A stretch of 64,000 nt of DNA from Heliocidaris tuberculata (lineage: Eukaryota > Echinodermata > Echinoidea > Camarodonta > Echinometridae): the NCBI GenBank assembly GCA_025618425.1, contig CM046846.1, forward strand, positions 25,616,227 to 25,680,226, read 5' to 3'. The notes under the pieces were generated by a model. It saw nothing but the letters and a program-made list of their open reading frames with translations. It made no database searches and had not been told where the DNA came from. Below are positions 47,082-59,141 of this stretch, in pieces; the stretch's first letter is position 1; each line of letters starts with the position of its first letter. A program made the translations under genes and the position numbers.

Positions 47082-48373
47082 TGGAGGGATATTGTGAAAG
47101 AAACAGACATGAAAGAAAGGGAGACAGACAGGTAATAGATTGCTATTTTATTACAGTCTAACAGTTGGAAGTATAGAAATAACATTCCTTCTGAAAGAAA
47201 TATAACGGTTACGATAAAGGAAACGTTTGATTACAAAGCATGCTACATCCGTGAAACTAATTTGTTCGAAATAAAACAAGGATTTTAATTCTCTTATTTT
47301 ACACTATCGATTTGAAAGGAAACTTCTATTTTGTACTGCCGCATAATATGATAATCAAATAACTGTATTAAAAATGCAGGTGTCTTAATTTATTTCTAAT
47401 TATTATTTTTTTAATCATAAGGACGTAGCATGTTTTAGAATTAATGTATGCATGACACGCTGCTCTGTGATTGGTCAGCTCTCGGAGAAGGCCATTGTTT
47501 CAAGGATTTAGAATATTCTGGAACTAAACTGAAATGGTATGGCATGTCTTCCAATCCAATCCAATCAGGGAATTTATAGAGCGCCAATATCTAGTTGCCT
47601 AATCAAAGGCGCTGAAACCAAATGTGTGGAAACCAAACTTATATTTATGTCCAGAATTTTTTTATCTTTTCCATAGAAAATTCTGTTTTTGGGGGTTTTT
47701 TTATAAATGTGGTCAGTGTATGTATAGTTGCTGGAAATCAGTACATTCTTAAAAATATTCATTAAAAAATGAAAGTATAATGGTTTGTAACTGAACTCGT
47801 CAAATAGCCCTTTAATAATTATTTAAGTGAAATTCGTCATAATTTCTTCCCTCTTTTCCTCTCCGATATTTTCAAAAAAAAAATTGATATGTGGAAGAAC
47901 TTACATTGAAAGGATAATGCATGATGGAATTGATGTCGTATGGAATGGCTTTGAGTAACGACTGATCGTAGAGTGACGGGTTTTTTACGATGCCAAACGA
48001 CTGCTTGAGATTGACTTTCTTATCTATGTTCTCCCAGTGGATGTCGATATACTGATCACGATCAGGAGTCTGATGCTGATGTCGCATGCCAACAGCGTGC
48101 CCGAGCTCGTGAACCATCGTGTATGTCTGAAATGACAAGGACAATGACAAGGTTTATAGTTATACTTACTTTCTTTCTTTTTCATCCTCAGATTTCATCA
48201 TTATTTTTTAAGGTCTTCATTTATGAATACTGAATACTACATTACTTATTACTACAAATATACGCCGTAAAAACAGAAAAAAGGAGTCTCAGAGAATTAT
48301 TTCCAAACTGTTTTCAACGTAAGGTATTTTACATAGTTTTACATTTGATCAAATGTGGATACTAGAGAGAATG

Positions 48374-48412
<39 letters not shown>

Positions 48413-51400
48413 AAGAGAGGGGGTGGGGGGGGGGAGGGGAGAGGAAAGAAAGAGAAAGAAGACAGAAAGCTCGCACTATGGTAACATTGGAATGTAATAT
48501 TTTTTTCTATTATTGATGGTTCAGTAACCAATAAATATTTCACCTATTTCACCTAAATTCTCTATCTCCCTCTGGACAATCTTTAAAACATAGCAGTATC
48601 ATTTACCATTAAAGTATACACATTGAATCTTTAACAGTTTAAGAAGCAATTGACAAACATTTCCGAAACTAAAAATAACGTACCAGAAAAGCATAAAAAT
48701 AATTCTGCTGTTAATGACTCCATAAAAAAGGAAATTTGGAATGATATCAAAATTAATATACTTACCCAATGAGGACAAGCTGAGATTAGATGGCGCCCTT
48801 TGACCCTCCGTCCAAGGAATGACGTACATATTTTACGTTTCTCGATGTAGAGTCTATCAGAGTGGCCAAGCTGTTTAGCAAGGACAGGCGTGAACGGCAC
48901 AAACCGTACGCATGTACCTTGTTCCCATGACATCATCCCTTCGTAAATCTCACTCTTTTCTTTTTCTGATGAGAAATAAAAGATAAAAATAAAACAAACA
49001 TTATGAGAATAATCGACCATCATTAACATACCATGCATAAGCATATCCAAGATGCCCGTTAAGCCCACCGCATACTATACGATCGGTCTACGATCCTATT
49101 TTTAAATAAAATGTTATAGCATTAGATATAAACAGTTAAACAAATAAATATGTTTGATTGAGGTTCTGAATAGTTACATAGATAGTAAAATCGAAATTAC
49201 CGCCTATTTCCAGCCTTCTAGTCGGAGGAAAGGCCAAATCGGCTCCGAATCGTAGTGTCGTCAGAGCAGTCCTGCGAATGTCTACAATTTGAAACTGATT
49301 AGGCCCTTATTCCGGATATAAGGCTGACATCGCACCAAATTCCTATGCTGGGTATTCATATTATTGTTAAGAACCTGAATCAGATAGCTTTCACTTGTTA
49401 AAATGCCTATATTTAATGCTATTGCGATGTATTTCCAAAAGCGGATCGTAGTTGATCGTATGGTGTGCGGTGGGCTTTAAACACTAGACGTCATACTGAC
49501 TGCGTCATTGACTGGCGCAGTCTTTGACGCGCTAAAGGAGAGTGCAAAAATATCGTATCAAAAGTGAATGTATTAATGAACATTGCAAACATTACTTAAA
49601 TTGATCATGTAGGGCCAATTACCTTCATACGCTTGATTAGCGCAAGTAATAACGCAGTCGAAATGACGCCTCATATGCAACTGTTATAAAATCGCGAAAT
49701 AGGTGTAAGCAAAGAAGTGACATCACTTCATTATTAAATGACTACTACAACATTTATTACAAAAAAATCTACTCAATTGTATACAAATACGATAATTATC
49801 ATTTCAAAGTGTCGGGGGGGGGGGGGGGGAGAGACACGGGCGACATCTTTAAAAAGCATATCCCTTGAAGTGGAATTATTATGTCGGGGGTGGTCGCGCC
49901 TACATCTCGCGCCCCCCTTCTAATTATCCTGGATCTACCTCTTGGTGATTCTCAGAAACTGCACCCGTAACCCAATCATTCTCAGCAGGCAGCTTTTTTT
50001 ATATTAGCAACTGGGAATCTTGCAACTCATACTGAGAAAAACAATAAGTTAAGGTTAACAGTCACCTTAACAGGTAAATAACCTGAAATAATTCTTGCCG
50101 TAGTTGGCGTCATTGTCATGATGAGTCAAACTGTGCTTGAGTACAAAATTTTAGTGGTTAATTAGTTCAGACATTTTGTGGTCGCACACCGGTCAGGCTA
50201 CCGATTTTCGGGAATTTCCCTACGACACTTCAAAGATGAAATGATTGTTTCAAAAATCACTAAAGATCATTTGCTTATCTTCCGTTTTGTTTCATAATTG
50301 TTTGAAGAGGGGTCACTTCTCTATTTTTAATTCTTCTTCTGTTACACATTTTATTCATTTTTCTTCACATTTTGTCAGTTCATCTTACCATCATAAGTAT
50401 TTGTCATCTCAAATGGAATGATCCCATACGGCCAGAAATGATGAGGTTCAACCGCTTTCCTTTTTGCTCGAGACTGAACAGCCTTTTCGTGACGAACCGT
50501 CGATTTTGATACGGTGAAATCCTTTTCATCCTGAAAAAAAAAAAATGGGGGAGGGGGGGGGGGGGTGGGGTGAATTTATGAATTTCAAAGGGAAGACATC
50601 GATGTCCACTTATTTTTCCCGTGAAATGACTCTTTACTCATTAGGACAAATACCCGCCTAACTGTCATCCTGGACAAATACTCTCGAGGACAATTAACCC
50701 CCGGACAAAGACTACTGCCATGGACAGCTTCTCTCTTTAAAGGGAATTACACCAACATCGCCTTGGACAACTACCTGTGGGATTATTAGCACATGGGATA
50801 GTTGTCCGATGTTTTAATCATCCTTGGAAGAAACTGAGCAGTGTGGTTTCTGGATGAAAAGAGGTGCTGTAGCCTAGTGGATTAGTCCCTAGGCAAGAGA
50901 TTCGAATCCCCGCCAAAGCACTAGTGACTGGACACATTCGTGTTTGAGGCTTACTTCAACACGTATCCATTACCTGCCCCTAGGTTGAGAGAGAGAACCG
51001 TAAATAAAATACACTGGCTTAAAGGACATTGATCACCGGGCGAAAAGTCCAACATGCAACCTACATGTCTTCATTGAAAACCAGTCTTTGATATAAACGT
51101 AACTGCAAGCAAGCTTATTCATTTGATGTATTTGATGTATTTATGTTGTATTTACACAAAATTAAGTTTGTATTTCATTTTTTTTTTAATTCGCCAACTA
51201 CATAATTTTGAAGTATAACAGTATAATCCCTAAATAATTACCGTCCGATTTCACTTTTAACATCCATTTCCAAAATCCTCGAAAGGTTGGTATACTCCCG
51301 GACACTAAATTTTCTTGTCAATAGCAAAACTCTATGTGACTCTCAGTTTGGTTTTCGAAAGAATCATAGTACAACTCATGCTTTATTTCCTTTCATAGAC

Positions 51401-51949
51401 AAAATAGCCCAAACTGGTGTACACCCCTCTACCGAAGTTTGAAGAACCAGAAAAGGAAATGGATTAAAAAAAAAAGAAACCTTGTAGACACCCGGAAAAA
51501 AAAAAATAAGGAAAGGGTGTGAAGGCCCAAATAGGAAACAAGGCAAAATAAAAGTTTGAAATGGACTTTCTACGACGTATTGAATTAAACCACCTAGACT
51601 ATAAGAACCAAAGCAGGCAAGCGGAACAATGAAACAATGTACCCCCAAGATTACTACAGACATCGTGTTTTGAACACGGGTTTCTTGCAAAGTTCAAACT
51701 CTACCACAAATTTTTGTTCTTCTTATCCCCCGTTAAGACATGATCATTTTAGGTGACATTCTAATGACCTCGTGTTTACTGGTTTCCTCGCGGAACTAAT
51801 TAAAAACTTCCCCCAATAAGTGTGGACGTTTCGCCCTGGTCAGAATTGATTTGACTTAAGCATCGAGTCACTCTCAGCTAGAATACACAGTCATCTATAT
51901 ACAGAGATCCACAGTGACAGATCCGGGATGTTGTATTTACAAGAAAAAC

Positions 51950-51980
<31 letters not shown>

Positions 51981-54461
51981 GGGCACATTTCCGAAAATCT
52001 TCTGATATACTTTCAAAAATGCTTCTATTTCAAATATTTCACAATTTATTTATTTTTCATTTCCAACAAACTACAAATACAAAATACAATTATCAAAATA
52101 ATAAATATTATGCAAAATTTATTAAAACATTACATTTGAAATAAATATAGATCAATAAAGAATCAATACCTTTGAACATAAAAAGTAGAATAACTACGTA
52201 TGAAATTTGATTTGTATTGTAGGTATCCATGTCTGTTTTTTCCTATTTCATACTACACATATTAATTTCATTGCATTTTATGCTATTTTAAGTCATGTAT
52301 ATCCTTTTCTGATATCTGATCTCATTTCACGTCATTCATAGAGATCACTATCACTATGAATCTGTAAAAATTGAATTGGATACTGGATTTTCTTTTTCAC
52401 CCCACCCCTTAATTAATTCTTTTTTCCCCTTCTTCTTCTTTGGAAATTTCTGCAAGAATTTTGTTAATTATTTCAAAAATCCAATTACGTGTTCCTGTTA
52501 TATAAACATAAAATAATCACCTTGGACCCCATGGAAGAACAGTGATGTCCATGGGCATAGCTGAACTGGGAGTCCTTCCGAAATTTAATTTAATTTAATA
52601 AAAAAACACCGTTATTTGATTTGTATGTTCGCTATACATACGAAACCATGTGCTATGCAATACATTAGCGTCACGTTTAGATTTTTTTTTTTAAATTTTT
52701 AATTCAGCTATCACATTTTGGAATAATCTAACCTTCTTCATGTTCTTGATAGAATAAGCCGAAAGAAATGTTGACTTTAAGCAATGTATTTTCTTCTTGG
52801 GGTGCGTTAGGAAGGGGCTCGTGTGTTTAGATTAAAAGTACATTAATATAAAAAAATATATATATATATATATATATATATTGCGTGTTTTGGAACTAAG
52901 ACATATAACACTGAAATAGAAGACTTGTGAACAACCACAGTAGCCAAACGAAGTGATGAGAAATTGTGCTGGAAGCATAGTAAGAGAGAGAGAGAAAGAG
53001 AGAAAAGAAAAAAAAAAAGAGAAAAGAGAGGGGGGGGGGGGGGGGGGGGGGGGAGGAGAAAAGCATACGAAATATACCTGTGCACTAATCTAGCTTAATT
53101 CTTAATTTTGTGAAATTAAGCTTGTTTAGTTTCTCTTTTAGCATGTTTAGTAATGGAAATTAGATTGGACATTTCCAACTACTGCTGCATAGAATGGTTA
53201 GTGTCTAAATGATTCTGTTTCCTTTCCGTTAAGTGGTATTGTGCATTACCTTTCCCTGGTATGATTAAGAGAGGGGAGTGTGTATGTGGTGGACTCAAAT
53301 CAACCGCGTAGCCAGGATTTAATTTTAGGGGTGCGGTTGTGAGCAGGCGAAGCGTACTCCCCAGGGGTTGCGTGCAGGGAGGGGGAGTTCCCCCCCCCCT
53401 CTCCCGCGCGAAGCGCGAAAGTTTTGACGTTTGAGGAAATTTAAGAGAAGATAACGGCTCATAGCACCTTTTTTTTAAGGCGAAAAGCTAATTCGACGCC
53501 CTGACTGGTTTTCATTTATTTGGACGCAATACTGCACTGTATGTAACAGGGGTGGCGCAGGGAGGGGGGGGGGGGGGTTCCCCCTTCCCGCGCGAAGAGA
53601 GTAAGCTTTGACGTTCTGGAAAATTTGAGAGAAAGAGAGGCTCGTTAGCACGTTTTTTTTTTTAGGCGAAAAGTTAGTTCGAGCCCTGACTGCTTTTCAA
53701 TTATTTGGACGCAATACTGCACTGTATGTTATGTTACAGTATTGGGCGCAGGGAGGGGGGGGGGGGAGTTTCCCCTTCCCGCGCGAAGCGCGAAAACTTT
53801 GACGTTTTAGCAAATTTTGAGAGAAAGATAACGGCTCGTAGCACATTTTAAGACTTTTTTTCTCTCACTTTCCCCCGCTTTTTCGCTCTCGCTTTTAATT
53901 TTTTTTTTTTTATAGTTGGCGGTTGTTTTTTTTTGTTTCTGTTTTTTTTTGAGGGGGCGACCGCCCCACCGCCCCCACCGCCCCCACCGCCCCTCCCCTG
54001 GCTACGCGCCTGACTCAAATACCAGCTGACTGGCAGTGGTGTGCTAAATAAAGGTGGGGATTGTTTAAAGAATTAACAGTGTTCTGTATGTTCACGCCAT
54101 ACATGCCATAACACCGGAAATATTCACTAATCAGGTTCAGTCATGGGGGCCTAACCTCATGACGGACGACCAAAGCATACAGGGGGAAAATCATAACCAA
54201 CACTAGTCTGCAGGCACAGATTCTATTTTTGACACCTAAACACAATTCGAGCCTAGCCTAACTTGATCAGTCTCTGAATGCGTCAGGAGCTCTAACAGTA
54301 CATGGCCTATGGAGTAGAGTAGACCGTACAATCTGCAGAGTTTACATAGTCTTACAGTGGAGACACTCTGTTACCTGTCCCTAGGGTTTGTGCCTGCGAA
54401 CTAGACCGACACATCGCCACCTCCCTCCTTATGTTGTCTGGGAGGGAAATTAGAGGAGCAT

Positions 54462-54501
<40 letters not shown>

Positions 54502-57500
54502 AGTCAGAGCGAGACATGATAGTGTGCCGAACAGCAGGAAAATCCACTTACACGTACCCAAAATAATGTTGCGATTCTATTTTTAGGAAATTTGAATTTA
54601 GGCCAGCGAATGAGAGAGATGGTGGGGGGGGGGGTGTGAGAAAGAAAGAAAGAGAGGGAGAGAGAGAGAGAGAGAGAGAAAAGACAGACAGAGACAGACA
54701 GACAGAGAGAAATAGAGAGAGAGAGAGAGAGAGAGAGATGAGGACAGGCAGAAAGAGAGAGAGAGATAGACAGAAAGAGAGAAAGAGTGAGAGAGATAGA
54801 GAGACAGACAGAGACAGATAGAGAGACGGACAGAGAGAGAGACAGACAGAAAGAGAGAAAGAGAAAGAGAGAAACAGAGAGACAGACAGGATCCACGATT
54901 TCCTAAAGGGGGTGTCACAATGTGTAGGTGGGGGTGGGGGTGGAAGTCGGGTTATAGACAAGAGTACACGTTGGTTCACTACTCAGGTTTTATGGCATGT
55001 TCGGCTTGGTCGGGGGGGGGGGGGCAAATGACATGTCCCGTGTCCCCCCCCCCCCCGACAAAAAAAATAATGCTACGTAGAGAAAGTTGACTAGAGAGAG
55101 ACAGAAACATTAAAAAAAAAACACACACACATAATGAATTTACAGAAAGATAATAATATGGGTACATAAACGAGAGAAGTATAAAAGAGAAATTTTATTT
55201 CATTCCATTCCAACTCTATGACAATCTTTACTTTCACTTTCATCATTATCCATATCACCCAAATCTGCATTTTTTTAACAGTACCAGCTTTTGCTTATTA
55301 TCCTAGAATCCTCGTTTAGAAAACATCTATCCTAAATAACACCTTGCAAATTAATGCAGAACTCTTTATATTAAAAATATTTCTTACTATTCGATGTATC
55401 ATCGAGCAACGGCTAAAAATGAATAACTGCTATCCACGAGGATTTACCCAGGTTTTGAAACTGATCAATCTTTCGTGTGAAATTTTAATTTCAAGCTATA
55501 TATGACGTATTTATGTCTAAATTTGTTATATTCTGTAATGTCTTTCATTTATATGTTATACAGTCCTGTACATTTTTGCTAAAAAAACCAAGTAACCTGG
55601 ACTTGATGTATTTACCTTTGTTTTATGAATATGAATAAAAGTGATGTTAAAAAAAATAAAAAAATAGAGAAAGTTTCATCATGCAGCTTCTGTCATTTGA
55701 AAAAAAAAAGTACAGGCACCCCTAACGTTTAGCGCATGTTAATCGCGAAATTGGTTAAGGGATTAATAAGCTGATGTTCATCGTGTGACACTATTGAATG
55801 TTGTTTCATTTTTTTTTCTATGAACGGAAATATTAGATTTGCACATCTGGAGTATTAATATACTTAAAGGAGCTTAGTAGTACACGTTTCGAATTGGAAC
55901 CTTGCCAGTGGATATTAAAATGAATACGAGGGGGTTTAATCCACAGGGAAAAGTTACTCAGAAACACACAATAAAAATGCGTTAGTATTTCTCAGAATTA
56001 GAAATTAGAAAGTTCACGAACTTGTAAATAAATACCAAAAGCCCAAGGTGAATAATTCTCAATTTTTCACGGGATCTCCTGTTTCGTACAGCTTTAAAGG
56101 GGAATTCACCCCATTATCATTTTGGTTTAAAATAAAAGGAGAACATGGGAGAAACAGACAAAAATTGTAAAAATGAACAAAAAGTTATAAATATCCAAAG
56201 AAGTGAGCAGCAAAAGACACAACCAAAAAACGAAAACAAAATTAAGATTTATAGGACTTCTTTCCACTAGAATCATGCATATTAACGTAAAACATAAATC
56301 AACATTATTGATAATTGATGTAAGAATAGATTTATTCAGGAGATGTGGAAATGTTTGAACAAATTTCAGTTGATGTAATTTTGTGCACATGTAAAAATCA
56401 TTCATTTTATCTGGAGTAAATGAAAAAAAGTTGGACATTTATTGTGACAATTATGTTGAAATTGAAATTGTGATATTGTGGTATATTGATGAAGGCTCCT
56501 GACTCTTTTACGAGAGGTTTTGGCTTCTATCTTGTCTTGGTGCTTAAGAGCTGGTCACATTTGTCCGATAACGATAGCGATAACGAGATTTTTCATTAAA
56601 GGTACACCGAGCATACTCACACGTACACACCATATAGTAGGGTGTACCTTTAAATGAAAATCTCGTTATCGTAATCGTTATCGGACAAATGTGACCAGCC
56701 CTTTCCAGTGTTGGAGTAAGGTGTATTACCCACATTTGCCTCTCTCTACCCAGGTGTATTAGATGGACACCTGGTAAAGCTGGGGGTAATGATACTTGCA
56801 GGGCCATCACGAAGAGCAGTATAATTGAAACTGATTTATCAACCCTTGGTAAATGAGATCATTATCATATTCATTACAGTCTGAAATATGAAATAAAAAA
56901 GTCTAGAAAACGAGGTTCGGATAATCAAGGCAACATCACTTTTTGGAATTATTATAAAAGAAATTCATTTAGGTGTAATTCGTGTATCCTCTGTATCCCA
57001 CCGGAATCATTAATATGAAGATGAGTTAATAGATTTTGACGTAGACCGTTTGATTGACAAGGTAGCAAATTGCCTGAGCTAACCTTGTCCTCTTTTGTAC
57101 TCAAACAGGTGCGTATCTGCCCTCGTATAGATCTGCCCTACTTTTGATTCAAGCTGCTAGATGTGCAAAGTTCAATCGAATAGAGGGTAATCGAGATGCA
57201 TCATAAATTTGAGTGAGTTGAGTAGCGGAAGGGGGGGGGGTACTCCCACAGTCAAAGAGAGAGACAGAGAGATAGGGATGGGTAGAGCTGGAGAGGGAAC
57301 ACAAGAGAAAGGTTAAACAATAAATCGCTCCAGATACTGTTAAAGGGCCCCTGCAACCCAAACGCAACCCAAATGCAAGTTTATTGCTGTTGATGTGCTG
57401 AGATGCATACAACTAATATTCTGTTATTCAAACATCTAGATAATTTTATGTTTCATAGTTTTTGAATGTTTTTTGAAATATTTTTTCCGACCTCCTAAGC

Positions 57501-59141
57501 TCCACACTAAAAAAACAAAAAAGCTCCAGACCTCATTCCTGCAATGACATCATCTGTCAATCATCAGTCAGCTACACTAACATTCTAAAATAGACAGTGG
57601 AAATGTAACTTCCCCCAGTTCAGCACATGCTCACAATAGAAGTGCATGCTTTCAAACAATACCTCCTCATTACCATTCTTCTCCTGGTGATGCAAATTCT
57701 ATGTAGGCATTTTTTTGTCTATTAAAACAGATGGTCATCTCTGACACTGTCTCTCCTTAGCTCACTAATGATTGAAAATGAAATGATTTTAAAAATTATT
57801 TAAAAATGTATGAAACATATTTTGATGGTTGTATACATCACTGCACATCAACAGAAATCAACTTGCATTTGGGTTGCAGTGGACCTTTAATCCTGCCCTT
57901 CGCCTATTTAGACTACCCATCAGTCACGCTACGCCACTTCTTCGTGTTAATGTGTATCCAAATTAATTTCTGCCTTCCGAAAGGGCATCTTTGTCTCATG
58001 CAGCAGTCAAGCATTTTCATCAAAGGCATCGATCGAATAATAAGCATAAATAAGCATAGCGGTTTGAAATTGATCAGTATGTGAAACGCACTGATCAATA
58101 CTTTGATTTGCACAAAACTAATAAAAAAATAATGGAAAAGAGGGTTCAGTTTGAAGCTTTTTCAATCAAAATTATTTTACTGGAGGAGAATCATATCTCT
58201 TTAGCTTTTCTCTTTTTTAAAATCTAGTTTTCTTCACCCGTCTGGCAAACGCATGCCATTATTTCAGAGGGAAATTGTAAATACAATGTTCAATATTACA
58301 TTTGAATAAAACATAAATGTTGGCACCTTTATATATTTTCCCTTCTGTAAACGTTGTCTTTAAGAACTGGAAGAAAAATATACTGTGTTACATTCAAAAA
58401 GACAGTATAAAGATGACTTTCAGTCTAATATGAGTGGGATCAATAACAACAAGCAATATGATAGCTGAAAGTTGAACTCCTCTTGCTCGTATCGTTTACC
58501 GAACGGTGTGGTTTTCCTATTCGAAAGACATTTTATGATTAAATTAAAGGTTTAATTATAGATGGAAAAAAAAAATTTGATTACATTAGATTTTATTTTC
58601 TTTATATGCCTAGTACATTAAAACATTGAAGTATAAAAGTGAAAGGAAAATGTACCAATGATGGTCCTATAATATTGTCAATGAATATGATAAAAATAAA
58701 CTTTTCCTGAAACTCTTTTTGAGTATAAAGGGATGTAAACTTTGAACATAAGCAAATCTTCAAGCTGATGATTTCGAAAAGTTATGGGAATCACGGAGAA
58801 GTTATGTTTAACCCCCATCCTCATTTCCCCTCCACTGCTCCCCCTCTTCCCATCCTGCCCAGCCCCCACCCCCATCGGGGTTCTTTGTTTATACAGAAAG
58901 AACATTCATGACGTACCTGTTCATTAGGAAAGGCTTCGAAGTGCGTGATGAGAAACTCTAGCTGGTGTTTGTCCATGGGTTGGGTTACATCACCCACATA
59001 GACTGGGGGATTGCCCGATCCTTTGGTATTGACCACGCCCTCTTTATCATTGGCGTCGCGCAGAGTCGGCGAAGGGCGGGCAGAGCTCTCCTGGACCAAA
59101 TAAACAAATGCTACTCCAAATATTAGCCAAACTTGATCCAT
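46710..59141 (-). CDS. Secreted astacin-family zinc metalloprotease with EGF-like module (complete, five exons)
   Basis: Exons 59141-58917, 50530-50389, 48965-48766, 48126-47905 and 47003-46710 join in frame into 360 codons. Residues 1-21 look like a signal peptide. A propeptide follows and ends in a furin-type site RAKR (96-99). The catalytic domain (about 100-300) has HELGHAVGMRH (195-205) as the zinc site and SIMHY (256-260) as the Met-turn. Cysteines fit the astacin pattern (GTCVRF, KICTS, ISACPHW, LMYKC). One EGF-like module follows (CQNGGYQSPTDCRVCLCPP, then GKMCE). There is no CUB domain, unlike tolloid/BP10. The family Glu usually found after the third zinc His is Gln206 here. Astacins act outside the cell on matrix, hatching envelopes or growth-factor precursors; the specific role is unknown. 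Introns are phase 0 except phase 1 after exon 2. Confidence 0.92.
47041..47079. repeat. (GA)n in astacin intron 4
   Basis: About 19 GA units close to the exon 5 acceptor. A similar (GA)n lies at 48374-48411 in intron 3. Confidence 0.9.
47905..48126 (-). CDS. Astacin exon 4 (active site)
   Basis: The exon gives 74 codons, acceptor TGTCATTTCAG and donor TTCAAT|GTAAGT, both phase 0. It contains MVHELGHAVGMRHQHQTPDR and, at its end, DINSIMHYPFN. The zinc ligands His195, His199, His205 and catalytic Glu196 are all present. Confidence 0.95.
48374..48411. repeat. (GA)n in astacin intron 3
   Basis: About 18 GA units followed by a G-rich run to 48440. No gene. Confidence 0.9.
48766..48965 (-). CDS. 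Astacin exon 3 (N-terminal subdomain)
   Basis: The exon is 200 nt, acceptor TTTCTCATCAG and donor CATTGG|GTAAGT. It encodes MMSWEQGTCVRFVPFT and ICTSFLGRRVKGRHLISACP, with the cysteine spacing of the family. Confidence 0.9.
49059..49480. mobile_element. MITE family B, copy 2, in astacin intron 2
   Basis: It begins TTAAGCCCACCGCATACTAT and ends, read inward, TTAAAGCCCACCGCACACCA. TTAA at both ends is consistent with a TTAA target. The body aligns along its length with 44341-44756, including AAATCGGCTCCGAATCGTAG. Confidence 0.87.
50389..50530 (-). CDS. Astacin exon 2 (propeptide end, mature N-terminus)
   Basis: The exon is 142 nt. The acceptor is a T-run plus CAG; the donor is TATGATG|GTAAGATG, phase 1. 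It encodes the basic cleavage site SRAKRKAVE and then HHFWPYGIIPFEMTN, the typical start of an astacin domain (W-P-x-G-x-I-P). Confidence 0.9.
50860..51010 (+). repeat. tRNA-like SINE (family 4)
   Basis: GGTGCTGTAGCCTAGTGGAT has box A form and GAGATTCGAATCCCCGCC has box B form, spaced as in a tRNA but without closing stems. An AATAAAATACA end follows. It is not a functional tRNA gene. Confidence 0.55.
51233..51420 (+). mobile_element. LINE reverse-transcriptase fragment
   Basis: The plus-strand frame reads NNYRPISLLTSISKILERLV and then SQFGFRKNHSTTHAL, the conserved RT motifs found at the start of LINE RT domains (YRPISLL, QFGFR). About 63 codons survive; it is truncated at both sides and lies antisense in the astacin intron. 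Confidence 0.88.
53301..54012. mobile_element. hAT-type MITE with internal tandem units
   Basis: Left end CAACCGCGTAGCCAGG; right end, read inward, CAGGCGCGTAGCCAGG. Flanking direct repeat ACTCAAAT (53293-53300 and 54013-54020) gives the 8-bp hAT-type duplication. Inside, a unit starting GCAGGGAGGGGG occurs at about 53374, 53557 and 53748, each followed by CCGCGCGAAG and TTTGACGTT. Confidence 0.88.
54472..54890. repeat. Poly(T) run and (GA)n/(GACA)n tract
   Basis: A T run at 54472-54499, then a GA/GACA-rich imperfect repeat from 54646 to 54890. Long Ser/Leu-rich minus-strand frames are artefacts of it. Confidence 0.9.
56470..56830 (+). repeat. Family 1 SINE interrupted by a MITE
   Basis: The head (TTGTGGTATATTGATGAAGG) and tail half (CTCTACCCAGGTGTATTAGA, GGGGGTAATGATACTTGCAG) correspond to the copies at 110-330 and 24130-24490. 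The palindrome at 56550-56699 separates them. Confidence 0.62.
56550..56699. mobile_element. Palindromic MITE nested in a SINE
   Basis: Inverted ends GCTGGTCACATTTGTCCGAT continue to AACGATAGCGATAACGAGAT, with arms of about 60 bp around a short loop. It differs in sequence from the MITE nested in the 24130 SINE. Confidence 0.82.
57340..57890. mobile_element. TTAA-bounded MITE (family C)
   Basis: Inverted ends: left TTAAAGGGCCCCTGCAACCC, right read inward TTAAAGGTCCACTGCAACCC, continuing through AAATGCAAGTT and GTTGATGTG. The left arm has an extra 11 bp. It is 551 bp long. The open frame on the plus strand across the right arm is not a gene. Confidence 0.83.
58917..59141 (-). CDS. Astacin exon 1 (signal and propeptide)
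   Basis: The exon gives 75 codons from ATG. The hydrophobic leader MDQVWLIFGVAFVYLVQ ends with SSA at the likely cleavage site. A charged propeptide follows to donor GAACAG|GTACGT, phase 0. It is separated from exon 2 by 8.4 kb of repeat-rich intron, so this link is the least secure. Confidence 0.8.

Larger units (their letters stand above)
50531..58916 (-). other. Astacin intron 1 (8.4 kb, repeat-rich)
   Basis: It contains a SINE, an RT fragment, a hAT element, a GA tract, a nested SINE/MITE and a TTAA-bounded MITE, each listed separately. The stretches 51421-53300, 55100-56460 and 57891-58916 are AT-rich with G runs and no gene. 55200-55650, ending AATAAAAGTGATGTT plus A-rich sequence, may be another LINE 3' end. 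Confidence 0.6.

Noticed and set aside
50860..50950. Functional tRNA gene
   Set aside because: Boxes are present but stems are not closed; better explained as a SINE head.
54504..54979. Ser/Leu-rich open frames up to 143 codons
   Set aside because: Derived from a GA/GACA tract.
57806..58084. 92-codon open frame as a gene
   Set aside because: It starts inside the right arm of a TTAA-bounded MITE and has no recognisable domain.
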